Positions 45,946 through 59,218 of a stretch of 64,000 nt of DNA are shown in pieces (the first letter of the stretch is position 1; every line of letters begins with the position of its first letter). A model generated the notes under the pieces. It made no database searches. It was not told the DNA's origin and worked only from the letters and a program-made list of their open reading frames with translations. The position numbers and the translations under genes are program-made. The stretch comes from Strongyloides papillosus (Eukaryota; Nematoda; Chromadorea; Rhabditida; Strongyloididae), in NCBI GenBank assembly GCA_005656395.1, contig SRSI01000010.1:1240001-1304000 (forward strand). The letters are read 5' to 3'.

Positions 45946-47017
45946 TTACGTAGAAGTAACGCGATTTTTAGTTGCAACAATTACAGTATTATTTCTGTTA
46001 TGTTGATTTTTAAAAAAGATCATCGCTATGAAAGCGTCTCTATAATCTTTTGTTCTCCACATATAAATTGGAAATGACGCACTAGCATTGATAATAACTA
46101 ACCATGCTAATTGTTGCTCAAATATTTTAGCTAATGCTGTATTGGGTAGAAAAACTTGTGTTATAAGTAATGATAAAACCGTTATCACCCATGTAGAAGA
46201 GTAAACTCCAATTATTACATATAATGATGATAGTACTCGTTGAATTTGTTTTAAACTACTTTTTTCTGCACTTGATGCCATATCTAAAATAATTATATTT
46301 AATACTAAAAAAATCTTAATCTTTAAAATTTCAATTTAATTATAAAATATATTATCTGCTCTTACTTTTTATGCATTTACGTAAAGCATTCCATGTAAAA
46401 AAGAATATTGTTATGACAATAATTACAATTACTACGTTTGAAACTATCCATATCATTCTACTATGATTATTATAAGCAGTTGGTGGCATACAAACAGGTG
46501 TTATCACTAAATTACTTGAGTAAAAAAATCCTATACCAGATATAATTAATGAGTAAACAATTACTGATAAAAAGCTTGTTACAAAATATGATTTATCATC
46601 AATTCGATTGTAATAAAAAGGATATTTAACTGCAATAAGTCTATCTAAGCCAATAATTAAACCTAAACCAGCTTGAATGTTTAGAAATATTAAACCATAC
46701 AGGGATGTATAAAAACAAAAAGAATTTTTCACTAAATACATATCAAATATCATAAAGATACGGAGTTGAATCTAAAGGAAAAAATATTATTGAAATAAAA
46801 TTTTACACCTTACTAGATATATACAAACAATGCAATCACTAAAAGCGAGACTTCCAATTAAGTAATTGCAACGATTTCTTAAATGTCTTGTCTTGATTGT
46901 TGTGAGAAGAATTAATAAATTTCCAATAAATCCAAATATGCTTACTGCAAGGGTTCCATAGATCATAAAATTTGAAACCAAACCAGTAGTTGGAATTACA
47001 GAATTAGTACTTGACAT
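45946..47017 (-). CDS. Seven-transmembrane chemoreceptor-like GPCR (Srsx class)
   Basis: Three exons, 46814-47017, 46366-46771 and 45946-46283, with introns of 42 and 82 bp, give 315 residues. ATG 47017 is chosen over the TTG-started extension. TM1 carries GFIGNLLILL; intracellular loop 1 has KTRHLRNRCNYLI; TM2 has FSDCIVC; the TM3 end GLDRLIAVKYPFYY replaces DRY, the pattern of nematode Srsx receptors; TM6 and TM7 lie in exon 3, and the tail is short and basic. Cys residues near the TM3 start and in the second extracellular loop (VCMPP) could form the usual disulfide. Srsx receptors are rhodopsin-class and include both chemoreceptors and peptide-receptor-like members. Ligand unknown. Confidence 0.85.
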
Positions 47018-49726
47018 TATATTATTTGTCAATAAAAATTATAAATAATATCAAATTATCTGTAAATAAAATAAATTTTGACATAACCTTTTATTAAAAA
47101 TTTATCATTTCAGAGTAAATATTTTTAATTTCATATTTATTTTTAAAATTGAATTAATTAAGGTACAAAATAGGTATTAATTATAATTTTTATTTATAAA
47201 TATCGTGGAACAGTCAAAGATAAATAGGCTATACTAAAATTATCGTTTATAGGACACATCCAAGTATCTTTTATATTAAATATAGATAAATGACATATAA
47301 TTTGAATTATTTATTAAAAGTATATTTACTTATCAGTATTATTCAATGAGAAAATACAATTTTTTTCATATTTATAGCAAAAGATATGTAATTAATTTTG
47401 AATAAATGTATACTTGGTGCAAAGTGACTAACAAAAAAAAGTAGAAAATTTTAATTGAAATTTTTAATTTTGTGTAACAATTTATCTAAAAAAAATATTC
47501 ATGTGAAAAGTACTAAAACTAATTATTTGTGGATATAAACATACTTTAATTTTTGTTCAGATGAATGGTAATATTTCTTAATCTTAAAAGGCAAAATTAA
47601 AAGTTATTTTGTTTCGTTCACAATTAAGAAAAATAGAAACATTAAAGAATCATAAACCACTATTTTTAAAATTACTAAATAATACCATTTTTTTTATAAA
47701 CAAAAATGATACAAATCAAAAATAAAATATAATATTTGATATTATTTCTTTTTCAGGCACAACTCTGAAAACAAAAATAGCATTTTCAAAAAAGTTTACT
47801 TCATAATATCTATAAATAATAGTTAATATCAAATTAGTACTCAAAATGTGCCATATACTTTTATATTATATCAAACTATTATGAAATTTCAAAAAAGCAT
47901 GATATAAATAGAAGCAAGTTCTTAATAATTTTTATTTAGTTTGAACTAAAAAAATTACTAAGTCCACATTAAAATGAAATTCTATAAAAATTAAATTTTA
48001 AAGAGGAGAACTTTTAAACATTATAATTTTTATTAGACAATATATTTTATATTGGATTGAAATAAAATAATGGCCGTCATAGAAAAAATTTTATTAAACC
48101 ACTATTTTCTAAAGTTGAAATAAATTTATGAATTAAAATAGCATTCATTTTATTTAATAAACTCATTCCAAAAATGGCTAGTTTACGTTTCTCTTTTTTT
48201 AAAGAGATCTAAACATTTTTAATTGAAGGATTCATTCGAATGACACGTAATCTATTAAAAATTTGCCTTTATAAAATTTTTTTAAACGATTCAATAGATA
48301 GAGTCAAACTAGATGTACATCTTGTGAAGCGAAAGATGAAGCAAAGTTTTATATTGTTATTTGTTCACTTTTTAATTGTTATTTAACAAATATTGTGTCC
48401 AGCAATGTTAAAGAGCAATGACCAATTTCATCAAATATCAATTAAAAAAAGATTATTTTAAAATTTTTTTTATAATTGCAAACTGGAACTTTTCAATTTT
48501 AATAGTTTTACAAGATGATAAAAAGTTTTAACAAGTTATTTCAATAGAAAACAACATTAAAAATAGCTAATAGTTCAAGATTCAAATTGCTACTATAACA
48601 TTTTTTATAAATTACTTGTCTACAATACTTTCAAAGTTATTTTCTTCGTTACATATTAACAATATGGTTCTTGTGCTCCACTTACATTTTGATTAAGTTT
48701 GAGTTCATGGAATATTATGATACCGTCCAAAATTAGTTTATATACGAAATACTATTAAACCAATTGTCTCTACATTACCATATAAACAATATCTTCATAT
48801 AATTATATATTTATTAAACTTTTTAACAATTGAAACCTCGAGAATAAAAATGCGACCATTATTTTTCCTCAATCTAAATATATAAAAATTTTAATAAAAA
48901 ATCAAAAAAAAAATAACCATAAAAATAACTTTGTTTTAAATAAAATAATATTATTAAATAAGTTATTATAGCATAGAAATGTTCTTGGTATTAAAATTAT
49001 GACGAATATGTTGTTATATATAATGTAAATTTTCACTGAGATATGGGAATTAAAGTCAAAAAAATTTTTTAACAGTTAATTATTTTACCTTCATTTTGTT
49101 ATAAGAAAGTTTTATGTCATTCATTATAATTTCCAAGTATACTAAAACAGTCAATCTCACATTAATTACACTTTTATCAAAATAATTTTTATTTTTACGT
49201 TATAAAAAATTTCGTCCATTATGCGAATAAATATTCGTACGATTTTAAGATTTACTTTGAAACAATTAATTTTTAAAAATTAGACCGTAACCAAAATATA
49301 ATTTATAAAATCATTTTGAAAATTTTGAAGACAAGTAAATTAATACTAGGGCACTGCAAATTTGATTTATTGAAATTTTCTACTTTTTAATTATCTTTTT
49401 AAAATTTAAAATATTTTTTAAAGTAATTATTTTAATATAATATTAATCATCGGTTAATTTATAACCTTAAGTATGTTATATTTATTTATACGTTTATTTC
49501 CGTTTTCTGATATTTGATAAAAAAAAATTAAATAACAATTAATCACAATATTGTCAGTATAGAAATAAGTATTGTATTCTTTTTTTTTCATAATTTTTTA
49601 AATCACTATATTATACAATTCGGCGAAAGCGAACAACAAGTAAATTACCTTCAAATACGACTTACAATTTTATAAACTTTTGTTTGATTTATATAACAAA
49701 AATATAGTAAATAAAAAAAAATTAAA
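47018..49726. other. Intergenic upstream of the GPCR
   Basis: 2.7 kb AT-rich, no gene seen. Confidence 0.6.
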
Positions 49727-50043
49727 CACACAAGAAAAAAAACATCATTTTTCGTCGTGTTGGTGATAGCATTCAAATAACATATTTTAGAAACGAAAAA
49801 AATAAAGGCTCAAATTTTTCCCTAATTAAAAATATTATCTCATCAAAAGTTGTTGTTTAAAAATCTTAATTATAATTTTTCAAAAAAATGAATATTAAGA
49901 ATCATTATTTACAATATTGCAAAAATATTTTTTGTTACATATTTTTTCTAAAATAAATGAATATTACAAAACTAGACGAAAAAAAAGGATTTAATTAATT
50001 AATTACTAACACGACGAAAAATGATGTTTTTTTTTTCTGTGTG
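49727..50043. mobile_element. MITE-like inverted-repeat element
   Basis: Two near-identical terminal inverted repeats of about 38 bp: left 49727-49764 and right 50005-50043 (reverse complement). They share CACACA, an A-run, then CATCATTTTTCGTCGTGTT. The right arm has two extra bases in the homopolymer. They enclose about 240 bp of AT-rich, non-coding DNA. The size, TIRs and absence of a transposase fit a non-autonomous DNA transposon. No convincing target-site duplication is visible. Confidence 0.65.
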
Positions 50044-50869
50044 CATAAATATAATATAGATATTATATTTTATTACATTTTTAAGATAAACTAATTTTTA
50101 TCTTGCAAAAGTTTATTTTACAAAATAATCGAATTCAAAATAATAAAAATTCTCTTCTTTACCATAGTTTTATTAAACTTCATAGACTCAATTTTTTCGT
50201 TATAATTGTTAATAAAAAATTTTTTAAACTTTATTAAATAATTTATTGTACAAATATACTCATTGAAATATAGACAATATTGCTAATTTAATAATTAAAA
50301 AAATAGTGGCAAGAAAAGTAGTTAAAATTTCCTTCCAACATAAAATTTTATCTTTTTTATTCATTGAAAAATAAAAATATGTTCAAGACAAAATTTAGTC
50401 TATTTCAATGAAACTTTTTTCCTTCAGGTAATTGATTTATGACATTATTATCAGTTTTTATCGGTTTTTTTTAACTCTTCTAATTATGTGCGATTTTATA
50501 TTTATTTTGTTTTTATGTATAAAAATCTTTCTATTTTGCACAACAAAGGAAATAAGCATAGTAAATTAATGAAAAAAGTGTATATTAGTCGTTTAAAAAA
50601 TATAAACTACTATCAAAAATATATTAGAAAATATAATTAATGAAAACTAAATTACTGTCTATAAATAAAATTGTCATTAAAAATTTCATTCGACTTTAAT
50701 TTTAAAGGACAAACATATTTTTACACAATTTTAGTATATTATTAAGACAAGTTTGGTTTATTAAATGATTATGTTTCTACCTTTAAATAATGATTGAAAA
50801 CATCATTAATATTTTTACGTAATTATATTGACATACTATAAATTTTTGTTATTTTGTTTCAATCAAATT
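50044..50869. other. Upstream region of the transthyretin-like gene
   Basis: AT-rich; no other feature seen. Confidence 0.6.
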
Positions 50870-51519
50870 ATGAAAGTTTGTTATTTTTTTATATTTCCAC
50901 TTCTTTTTCTCCATGTATGTAGTTTTGGGATAGGAGTACAACAATCAGCAGGTGTTAAAGGAATCTTAGTATGCAATGGAAAACCTTATAAAGATGCAAA
51001 AGTAAAACTATATGATGACGATATGGGTATCGATACAGATGATCTTATGTCAGAAGGGAAAAGTGATTCAATAGGAAGATTTGCTGTTGCAGGTATTTCT
51101 TTTTTTTCATATTTTAAAATGTAATTGGTTATTTCTAGGATATGCATATGAATTTGGTAATACTAAAAAATAATTTAAATAACCATACCTAACACTCAAT
51201 AATATATACTTTGTATTAAAAATTAGGACAAAACAGTTTATTGTTTTATAAATCTAGTATGAATTTATTGCTTTAAGCTTATTTTTTATAGGTACAATAG
51301 ATCCCAAAATAAATATTTATCATGATTGCAATGATGAGATTATGGTAAGTCCAAATACTTCAAATTTTAATTTTTTTGTAGCCATGTCAAAGAAAGATAA
51401 CAATATTTGTTCCAAAAAAATATGTATCAAGCGGTGAAACACCAGAAGTATATTATGACGCTGGAAATATAGAACTCGCTGGGGAGCTTAAAGGTGAAGA
51501 AAGGGACTGTATTCACTAA
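50870..51519 (+). CDS. Transthyretin-like (TTR) family secreted protein
   Basis: Three exons, 50870-51092, 51292-51344 and 51382-51519, give 137 residues; ATG 50870 starts a signal peptide (MKVCYFFIFPLLFLHVCSFG). The mature protein has the nematode TTR-52/DUF290 pattern: GVKGILVCNGKPYKDAKVKLYDDD, then DxxDDLM...DSxGRFAVAG, then PKINIYHDCND and CQRKITIFVPKKYV. Four conserved Cys support the two family disulfides. These beta-sandwich proteins are abundant in nematode secretions; TTR-52 bridges apoptotic cells to engulfing receptors, but most members have no known role. No paralogue lies in the window. Confidence 0.93.
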
Positions 51520-52571
51520 TCTTACATTCAAAAATTTTTATTTGAATCTAATGATTTACTAAGAAAATCATTAAATGAAAATTACCTAATAAAATATACT
51601 TAGTTTATTTTAATAAATTAATCGTGTTTAATGTTATTGTAAAGTCAAATGATGTTTACTATTATCATTGTAATTGGAGTCTACATAAATACCACTTTTA
51701 TAAACTGTTTTGCATTACCTTACATAGTCATTACATAATGTTAGCACAATTATAATAATGTAAATTATTTGTATTGTTATTATTATGATTCTAAAATTTG
51801 ATCCTTTCTTGGAATCCCAGTTTGAGATTCATTTAGTAAATTAGGATAATAAATTCAATGCTTAAGTAAAAACTTTCTTAATAATTGTGGAGAATAAGTA
51901 TGCGATTCTTTCCGCATTATATTTTACATTTTGTGTTGTAAAACTACATTTTTAAAGAATTATATTTGAAAGTTATTATAAATGAATTAAATTCCATAAA
52001 ATGAAGAGGCACTTTAAAAGCAGTAAACAAAATTTTGAACGTTTAAAAGGTAAACATATATTGTCTTGATAAAAAATATAATTAAAAACTCTTATACATG
52101 CAGAAATTATCGATAATTATACAATTCAAAAAATTAAAATATAAAAATCTTCCAATTTATATGTATAACACAACTATGAAAATGCATGTGAAAGGTGAAG
52201 ACAAAAATTTCCAGTTATTTTGAGCATAATATAAATCGTTATTTCATGTAATTCATATATCAAGAAAGTATTAGTTTAAAAATAAAAATTAAAAAAGTTT
52301 TCTTCCATCATAAAACAGTGAAAGTTCAAGATATTTCTAAAATGCTTCATATAAATAAAAAATTTATTAATAATATTATGAAATCATGTAACATGCGCAA
52401 AAGAATACAATTAGTATTAAAAGTAAATAAAATTTAAAACACATTTTTATTTTACAATTATATTGAAAAAGAAATTGATAAGATATCAATAATAAATATT
52501 AAAATCTTTGATGGAAAAGAAAGATTTATTAAAACACAAAAATCTATCACCATTTAGAAGTATAAATTCTA
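51520..52571. other. Convergent 3' region
   Basis: Between the transthyretin-like gene and chd-1. AT-rich; nothing supportable. Confidence 0.6.
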
Positions 52572-55500
52572 TCATTTTTCATTATATTTTTCTTTTTTAG
52601 AGTTAATGTCGCTCCTTGTTTTGTGATCAATGATTTTAGAATATGGCCGCTTACTTCCAAATGAATGGCTATGATTTTTCTTATCTTTATCATGAGTATA
52701 ATAATGATGATGAGATGTTTTGTGGTGACTTGAGATTACTGAATTTGAAGAAAATGATAAATATTTAAAATAAAGTGATGAAGAATCAGACCCTGGTATA
52801 AATGAAGATAGGAAAATCCATAAGTAATTAAACCACTTTTCAATGTATTCTTCACTTTTTTTGGACTCTTCAAAACTTTTTATAGCATCCGTTATGTGAT
52901 CACCTAATTTCAAAAGATATTTTAAACTTTTATCTTCTTCATCATCTTTTGATTTTAACAATTTTGTTATATACTTACTGACAGGTTTCAGAATTTCAAC
53001 ACATTTTGTGAAAGCTTTTCCTTTTTTATCAATTAAGTCTTGCGAATACTTTTCACTTTTCAACTCGTATTTAATGGATACATTTTTTGGTGATTTTAAA
53101 TATGCTTTTTGATCACGGTGTTTTTCGTGTTTATTATGTCTAGAACTCTTACTTTCATCAATATTTCCATGTTTTTTATCTTTTTGATTTGAATTTGTAC
53201 TAGTTGTTGTTGAAGTTACAAGTCTTTTATTATTTGTTTTTTCATTGTTTACTTTATTTATATGTTTTAAAATTGCTTCAGCGCGCGCAAGGAGATGTTT
53301 GGGCTGAGGTTTTTTTATTTTATCTTTTAAATAAATTTTTTCAGTTAGTCCTAGATCGGGATCCATTTTTATAGCATCCCAGTTACCCATTCCATGTTTA
53401 TACACACCTCGTATTAAAGCGTTATCGTCAGAATAATTCCATGGAACATCCCAACTAACCTGCGATTTTAATTTCCCAGAAATTTTAAATTCTTCAAATG
53501 ATCCACCAGATGATAGATGATGTTCAACGGCAACATGGAGAATTTCAAGATCAGCTAATGATTTAAGTAAAGGTCTAACTGGAATCTCAAGATTTGCAAT
53601 TTTTAAAACTTCTTTGTCGTTTTTCTTTTTGGAAATCGTTCCATTATCAGAAGAAGATTTTGAATGGTTCATAGTTATTTCATCGCACATACGCAAAATT
53701 TCATTGGCAAGTTCAGTTATCTCGTTTTGACTGTGGTCTTCTAATTCAGCATCCTCAGCAATACCTGATATCCTTTCTATTGGTCTTCCAAATTTCTTCA
53801 AACTTTTTATAAATTTTTTAACTTCCACTTCTGTAAATCCTAGTAAAACTTTAGGTTTCTTTAGATTTTTTCTTTTTCTATCGTCATCACTTTCAGAATC
53901 GGAAGACCTTTTTTTTCGCTTACTATCATCAAGGAAAAATTTCGTATCATGGATTTTTATTCTTTGTCTAACACCTGAGACAACATTTTCTTTGTGCTCT
54001 TCAGTTTCAATTGCTTTCCTATCTGCTTCAGGAATAATTTCACTCCAATCTTTTGAATTAAAATTTTCTTCATTAACAAAAGCTAAATCTTTTTCTTCAT
54101 CAATAGCAAAATTAGCGTATTTAAAAGCACTTAGTAAGTCATTCTCTTTCGTTTCTTGTTCACATTCTCTTGTTTCTGCACCTTGTAAAATTGTATCAAT
54201 ATCTACTTCTGGTTCTTCACCATCTTCATTATCTTCCTTAAATAATTCTGCAGCACCAAATTTTAAAATAGCATTTAGTTCATTCTTATCAAAAGGAATA
54301 CTTTTATTCGAACCTGATACAGCATTTTTTGACAAAATTGTCTTACCCGTGGTATCCATTCTTTGAATAACTAAATGATCTAAAACTAACTTTTGCTTTG
54401 CTCTTTCAACAATTTCCTCTTCTACAGTACCTTTCGAAACTAATCTATAAATGTTAACTTGTTTTTTTTGACCGATTCGATGTGCTCTGCACATGGCTTG
54501 TAAATCGTTTTGTGGATTCCAATCACTATCAAATATAATAACAGTATTAGCTGTAGCGAGGTTTATTCCTAAACCACCAGCTCTTGTTGACAAAAGAAAA
54601 CAAAAATCTGTTGATCCTGGAGCGTTAAAATGATCTAATGCTTGTTTTCGAAGGTCAGATCTCATTGAACCATCAAGACGCTGACATTGAAATCTACGAA
54701 GTTTTAAATACTCCTGTAATATATCCAACATCATAACCATTTGAGAAAATATCAATACTCTGCTTCCAGTTTCTTTTAATCTACATAAAAGTTTATCAAG
54801 TAAAATTAACTTTCCAGAACTCTTCAATAATTGTTGAAGTCTTGATTTAGGATCAACTTCAATATAATCGTAGTCTTTCACCAAACTTGAATGATTACAA
54901 CATTTTTTAAGTTCCATCATCAAGTTTACAAATCCACTAAAACTTCCCTTTACTCCTTTACTTAATTCTTTATAATTTTTAGTTAATATCCATTTGTAAA
55001 ATTGTTTTTGCCTTCTTGTCATTTCAACACGTAAAATTTGCTCTACCTTTAGAGGAATTGATTTTTCTACATCTTTCTTAACCCTTCTTAATAAATATGG
55101 TTCCAATTTTTTGTGCAAACTTGAAATACCTTGATGATCAACATTTTTATGTGCTGTTTCAAAATCAGACCAAGAATTAAAATCATGTGGAGATATAAAA
55201 TGAAGTAGAGCCCATAATTCCTTTAGTGAATTTTGTAAGGGTGTTCCTGTTATTAATAGTCTATGATTTGTTGAAAAACTATTTAAGCATGTGTACAACA
55301 AACTTTCATCATTTTTTAAACGGTGTGCCTCATCAACAGCGAGTAGAGCCCATTGAAATGTTGAAAGAAAACTTTTATCTTTCAATAATATTTCATATGT
55401 CGTAAGAATACCGTTGACACGCAACTTTTTTGTTCCTGGTATAAATAATTCATATTGTCTAATAACTTCCCTTGAACTAACATCACCCATATATGTAACG

Positions 55501-57078
55501 ACATTCATGTCATGACCCCAATGAATAAACGAATCATACCAAGCTCCCATAGTAGAAAGAGGAACAACAAACAGAAATGGTCCATATAATTGGTGAATGT
55601 GAAAAAGTGTTGATGTAAAACTTATTGTTTGAATTGTCTTTCCTAAACCCATTTCATCTGCAAGAATGCAAGAATTTCCTTTACACCAAGCATTAAGCAT
55701 CCAATTAACACCTTCTATTTGATAATCACGAAGTTCTTGTTCAGTATTCCCTGGCTCTCTTAAAAATTCAAGCATTCCTTCCTGTTTAACAAATTTTGGT
55801 CGCTTTTTTAAAACATTGAAACTTTTATTTGGTATTTTTGTTGATTCCATCCTTTTATGGTATTCTTCAACTTCTTTCATGGCATATTTTTTTATTAACT
55901 CTTCTGATTCCCAAGAACATTCACCATACGATAAAGAACACCATTTAACAAGATATTCATAAGCTTTTATTCCTTGCTCTTGCTTCTCTCTTGAAACCTG
56001 ATGAGCAATAACACGTTCAACATGTCTATACTGATCATATAATTCACGATTCATTTCCTGTTCACAATCATAGTATTCAATGTATTCTTTATCAGCTTTT
56101 TCTAACCATTCATCTATCTCTCTTTGTCTTTTAATATAATTTTCAACCTTTTTTAAACCTTTAGCACCATATGCTTTTAATGAAGACTCAGATTCCCATG
56201 TATTATGTAGATGACTCCATGAAACCCACTTTATTAAAAATTGTAATTCTAATTCTGACTTTTTCACTTTATCAGCATTTAAATTAGGATCACCTTTTTC
56301 TTCAACATTATAACATGTAGTTCCTGAACCTGTAGCACCCTTTACACCGTAACGATGATTCATAACCTTCTCTACAGTTTCAGCATTAGGATCTATCTGA
56401 ACTGTAGTAGAGGTATCCCTTGCATTATCTTCATCTTCATATTCCCACTCTAAAACATCACTATCATGAAGGTCTGACTCAGAATCATCTTTATAATTTA
56501 CAGTTGGTTTTCTATTTGATGAAACTGCTTGTCTTGTTAAATGAGAATTTCGACTTTTACTATGTTTTTTAAACGATTCTTTTCTAGAAGTTTTTCCATA
56601 ATCACTGGAAATACTACTATCAGAACTCCCATCACTTTCATCTAACGACTCATCACTATCATAATTACTTTTCTTATTTTTCTTTAAAGATTTCTTTGAT
56701 TTCATTTCCTCACCACTATCCATCTCAGCATACATATTAGGCTTCTTATTATTCCGCGCCCTACTACTTCGACGAAGAAGATTCTCTTGCTTTAAAAGTT
56801 GCAACGTTTCATCTGACAATTTTCTGGAACGTTTTTTTGGTATTGACATGACTTCTTCTGAATCATCATCTGAATCTGAACATATTATAATTAAAAATTC
56901 AAAAATAAATATCATACATACCTCTACCTGATGATTTACTGGAGCTTTTATCTTCATTTGCAAAAGAATCAACAGAAACATCATCATTTAATTTCGAAAA
57001 ATTCCTAAATTTCCTATCATAATAATTATCATCATCTAATGTACTGCTTCCGCTACTACTGTCTCTCTCACAATACAT
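52572..57078 (-). CDS. chd-1: CHD1 chromodomain helicase DNA-binding protein
   Basis: Two exons, 56922-57078 and 52572-56875, give 1486 residues; the GTATGT donor at 56916-56921 is preferred over a weaker one 9 bp upstream. ATG 57078 directly follows a TTTAAG acceptor. Order: Ser/Asp-rich N-terminus, two chromodomains (FLIKWVSWSHLHNTWES; YLVKWCSLSYGECSWES), a Snf2 ATPase with DEMGLGKT (about 457-465), DEAH (about 567) and a helicase C lobe ending in CRAHRIGQ, then the SANT/SLIDE DNA-binding region (WDVPWNYSDDNALIRGVYKHGMGNW is its hallmark block, around 53350-53480), and a C-terminal CHCT domain (KCVEILKPVSKYI). CHD1 reads H3K4me3 and spaces nucleosomes in transcribed genes. Residues needed for ATP hydrolysis are intact. 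Confidence 0.96.
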
Positions 57079-59218
57079 CTTAAATAACTATATAAGATTC
57101 TACATTCATATGTTACAAAAATTAGTTTCTCGTTGACAAAAATTTCTAACAGTCAAAAAAAATGTTTATACAAAATAATTATTTATATTTTAACAACTTA
57201 AGAAAAAATAATTAATATAAATTAAATTTTAATTGATATTTTGAACATTACTGTGTATTGTATATATTTTTACGACTACTTTATTGAAAGGCGCCAATAA
57301 TCCAAATTATTTTGAAAAAAAAAGTAAAATATAGTGAACACTAGCAAAGAAATCTTTAATTTATTAAAAATAAACAGAAGAATGCAAATTATACTTTAAA
57401 ATAATAAGTAAAATATAGTTTTAAACAAATTGTATTAAATGAATATAAAAGTGGAAACAATTCTTTTCCTTAAAATGAAAAGAAATCAGATTATACATAT
57501 TAAGATGATTTAAGTTGGTGTTAATGACATAGAATATCAGAAATTTAAAAAAGGAGAATGTATATTTGTGCTCTTCAATAGTCCAAAAATGAAATTAAAA
57601 ATTGGGTAATCAAAGAAAATAAAAAGTTTCAAAATCACCAATAAATTAAAGAAAAACATTTCTACCATAAAACTACTGAATAGTACTTATTTGTATTGAC
57701 TACGAAGATCATATCAATTGAAAGAGATGCGTGAAAAGTAGAAGAATGAACAAAAAGTCAGAGTATGCTTCTCCAATAGACTGTTGAGTAGCCGCGTTAA
57801 GAGAAAAAGTATGAAATTAAAAGTCAGCAATTTTAACTAGGAAACTGGAAACATAATTATTATACTTGATAAAATAGTTAGTTCTAATCATCTATAATAT
57901 GTGTAATATTACAAACTTTAGATATTGTAACAGAAGAATAGCAGGAAAATGTACATTTTCAATTATAGATAAAAATAATAATAACACGTGGCGATTTGCG
58001 AAAACAATTGTTTTACTAACAAATAAATAAATATAAAATTAATATAGTTTTTGTAGAATACTTCTTTTGATTAATTTAAAGAAATATAAAGAATATCATA
58101 AAAAGCAAGAATAAAAATTGGAAAGTTTTTTAATTATAGCTTAAAATATAGTTACAAAAGTTGATTTAATCAATGAAGTAACTTAAAAGAAGAAGATATC
58201 TTCATGTATATAAAAAAAACCATATATTTAGTAAGAGTTAAATTATGAAAATAATTAACACAGCCTTGATCAAAAATTATTTATTTATATTTACCAATTT
58301 TCTAACAATAATTTAATAATTCACATATATAATTAAAATAATTTTATCAAGAACTTTATAGGTAATATTCTTTAAGTTTTAAAAACTTATTATCTATTTT
58401 AAGTTATATAATATAAAGTCTGAATACTTTTTTTTTAATTTTGCCTTAATTATCCAAAACACAATAAATTTTAGTTCCCAAAAAAAGCCAAAAAGGATTT
58501 AAAAGTTCATAATAATTTTTTGATTTTTAAATAAAAGAAATTTTACCATTTATAAAGCATCGTTTAATTAAATGTACATTTGTTTAAAATCAGATACAAA
58601 ATATATGAAACAACAACATATCTACAAAATTTTAAAAAGTTAAAATGCATGCATTCAATATTGTAAAACAGAGATATATTAAATGATAATATCTATATTA
58701 ATTTAAAATAAAAACATATATAGCATGTTATCTGGTTTAAATGTATTCAATAGGTTAATAGAATTAAAATTATAATCTCTAAAGACCATTACTATTTTTT
58801 GGCATATTTAAATAAATATAAAGATTAATTTAACATAAAAATAATTAAATTTACCAGACAAAAAACAGCAATATTAAGTACGCTACTTTTAAAATATTGA
58901 CAATAAAAATGAGAGATCAATAAACAGCGCTTCGAAAAAAACTATGATTTAAATTTAAAACATTTTATTAGAATATATCTTTTATTGTGTAAATTGTAAG
59001 AGTGAATATTACTACATGTGTTTATCTTAATTATATTTTTCATTGCTTAAATGGTATAATCACAAAATATATAAAAATAAGACATAAATAATCGTAAATA
59101 CAATTAAAAAAACGTTTTCTTGTTAAATGCTTATGTTTTGAAAAGCTCCAAAAATCTTTAAACATTTTTATCGGTTTCTAAATGTTTTCTGTTTATTAAA
59201 TGTAAAATTTCTTGTTTA
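57079..59218. other. Intergenic between chd-1 and sin-3
   Basis: 2.1 kb, AT-rich, chd-1 upstream region and sin-3 3' UTR. No gene seen. Confidence 0.6.

Noticed and set aside
48690..48720. Spliced-leader RNA-like AAGTTTGAG
   Set aside because: Not followed by a GT donor, and no downstream Sm site or stem-loops of an SL RNA.
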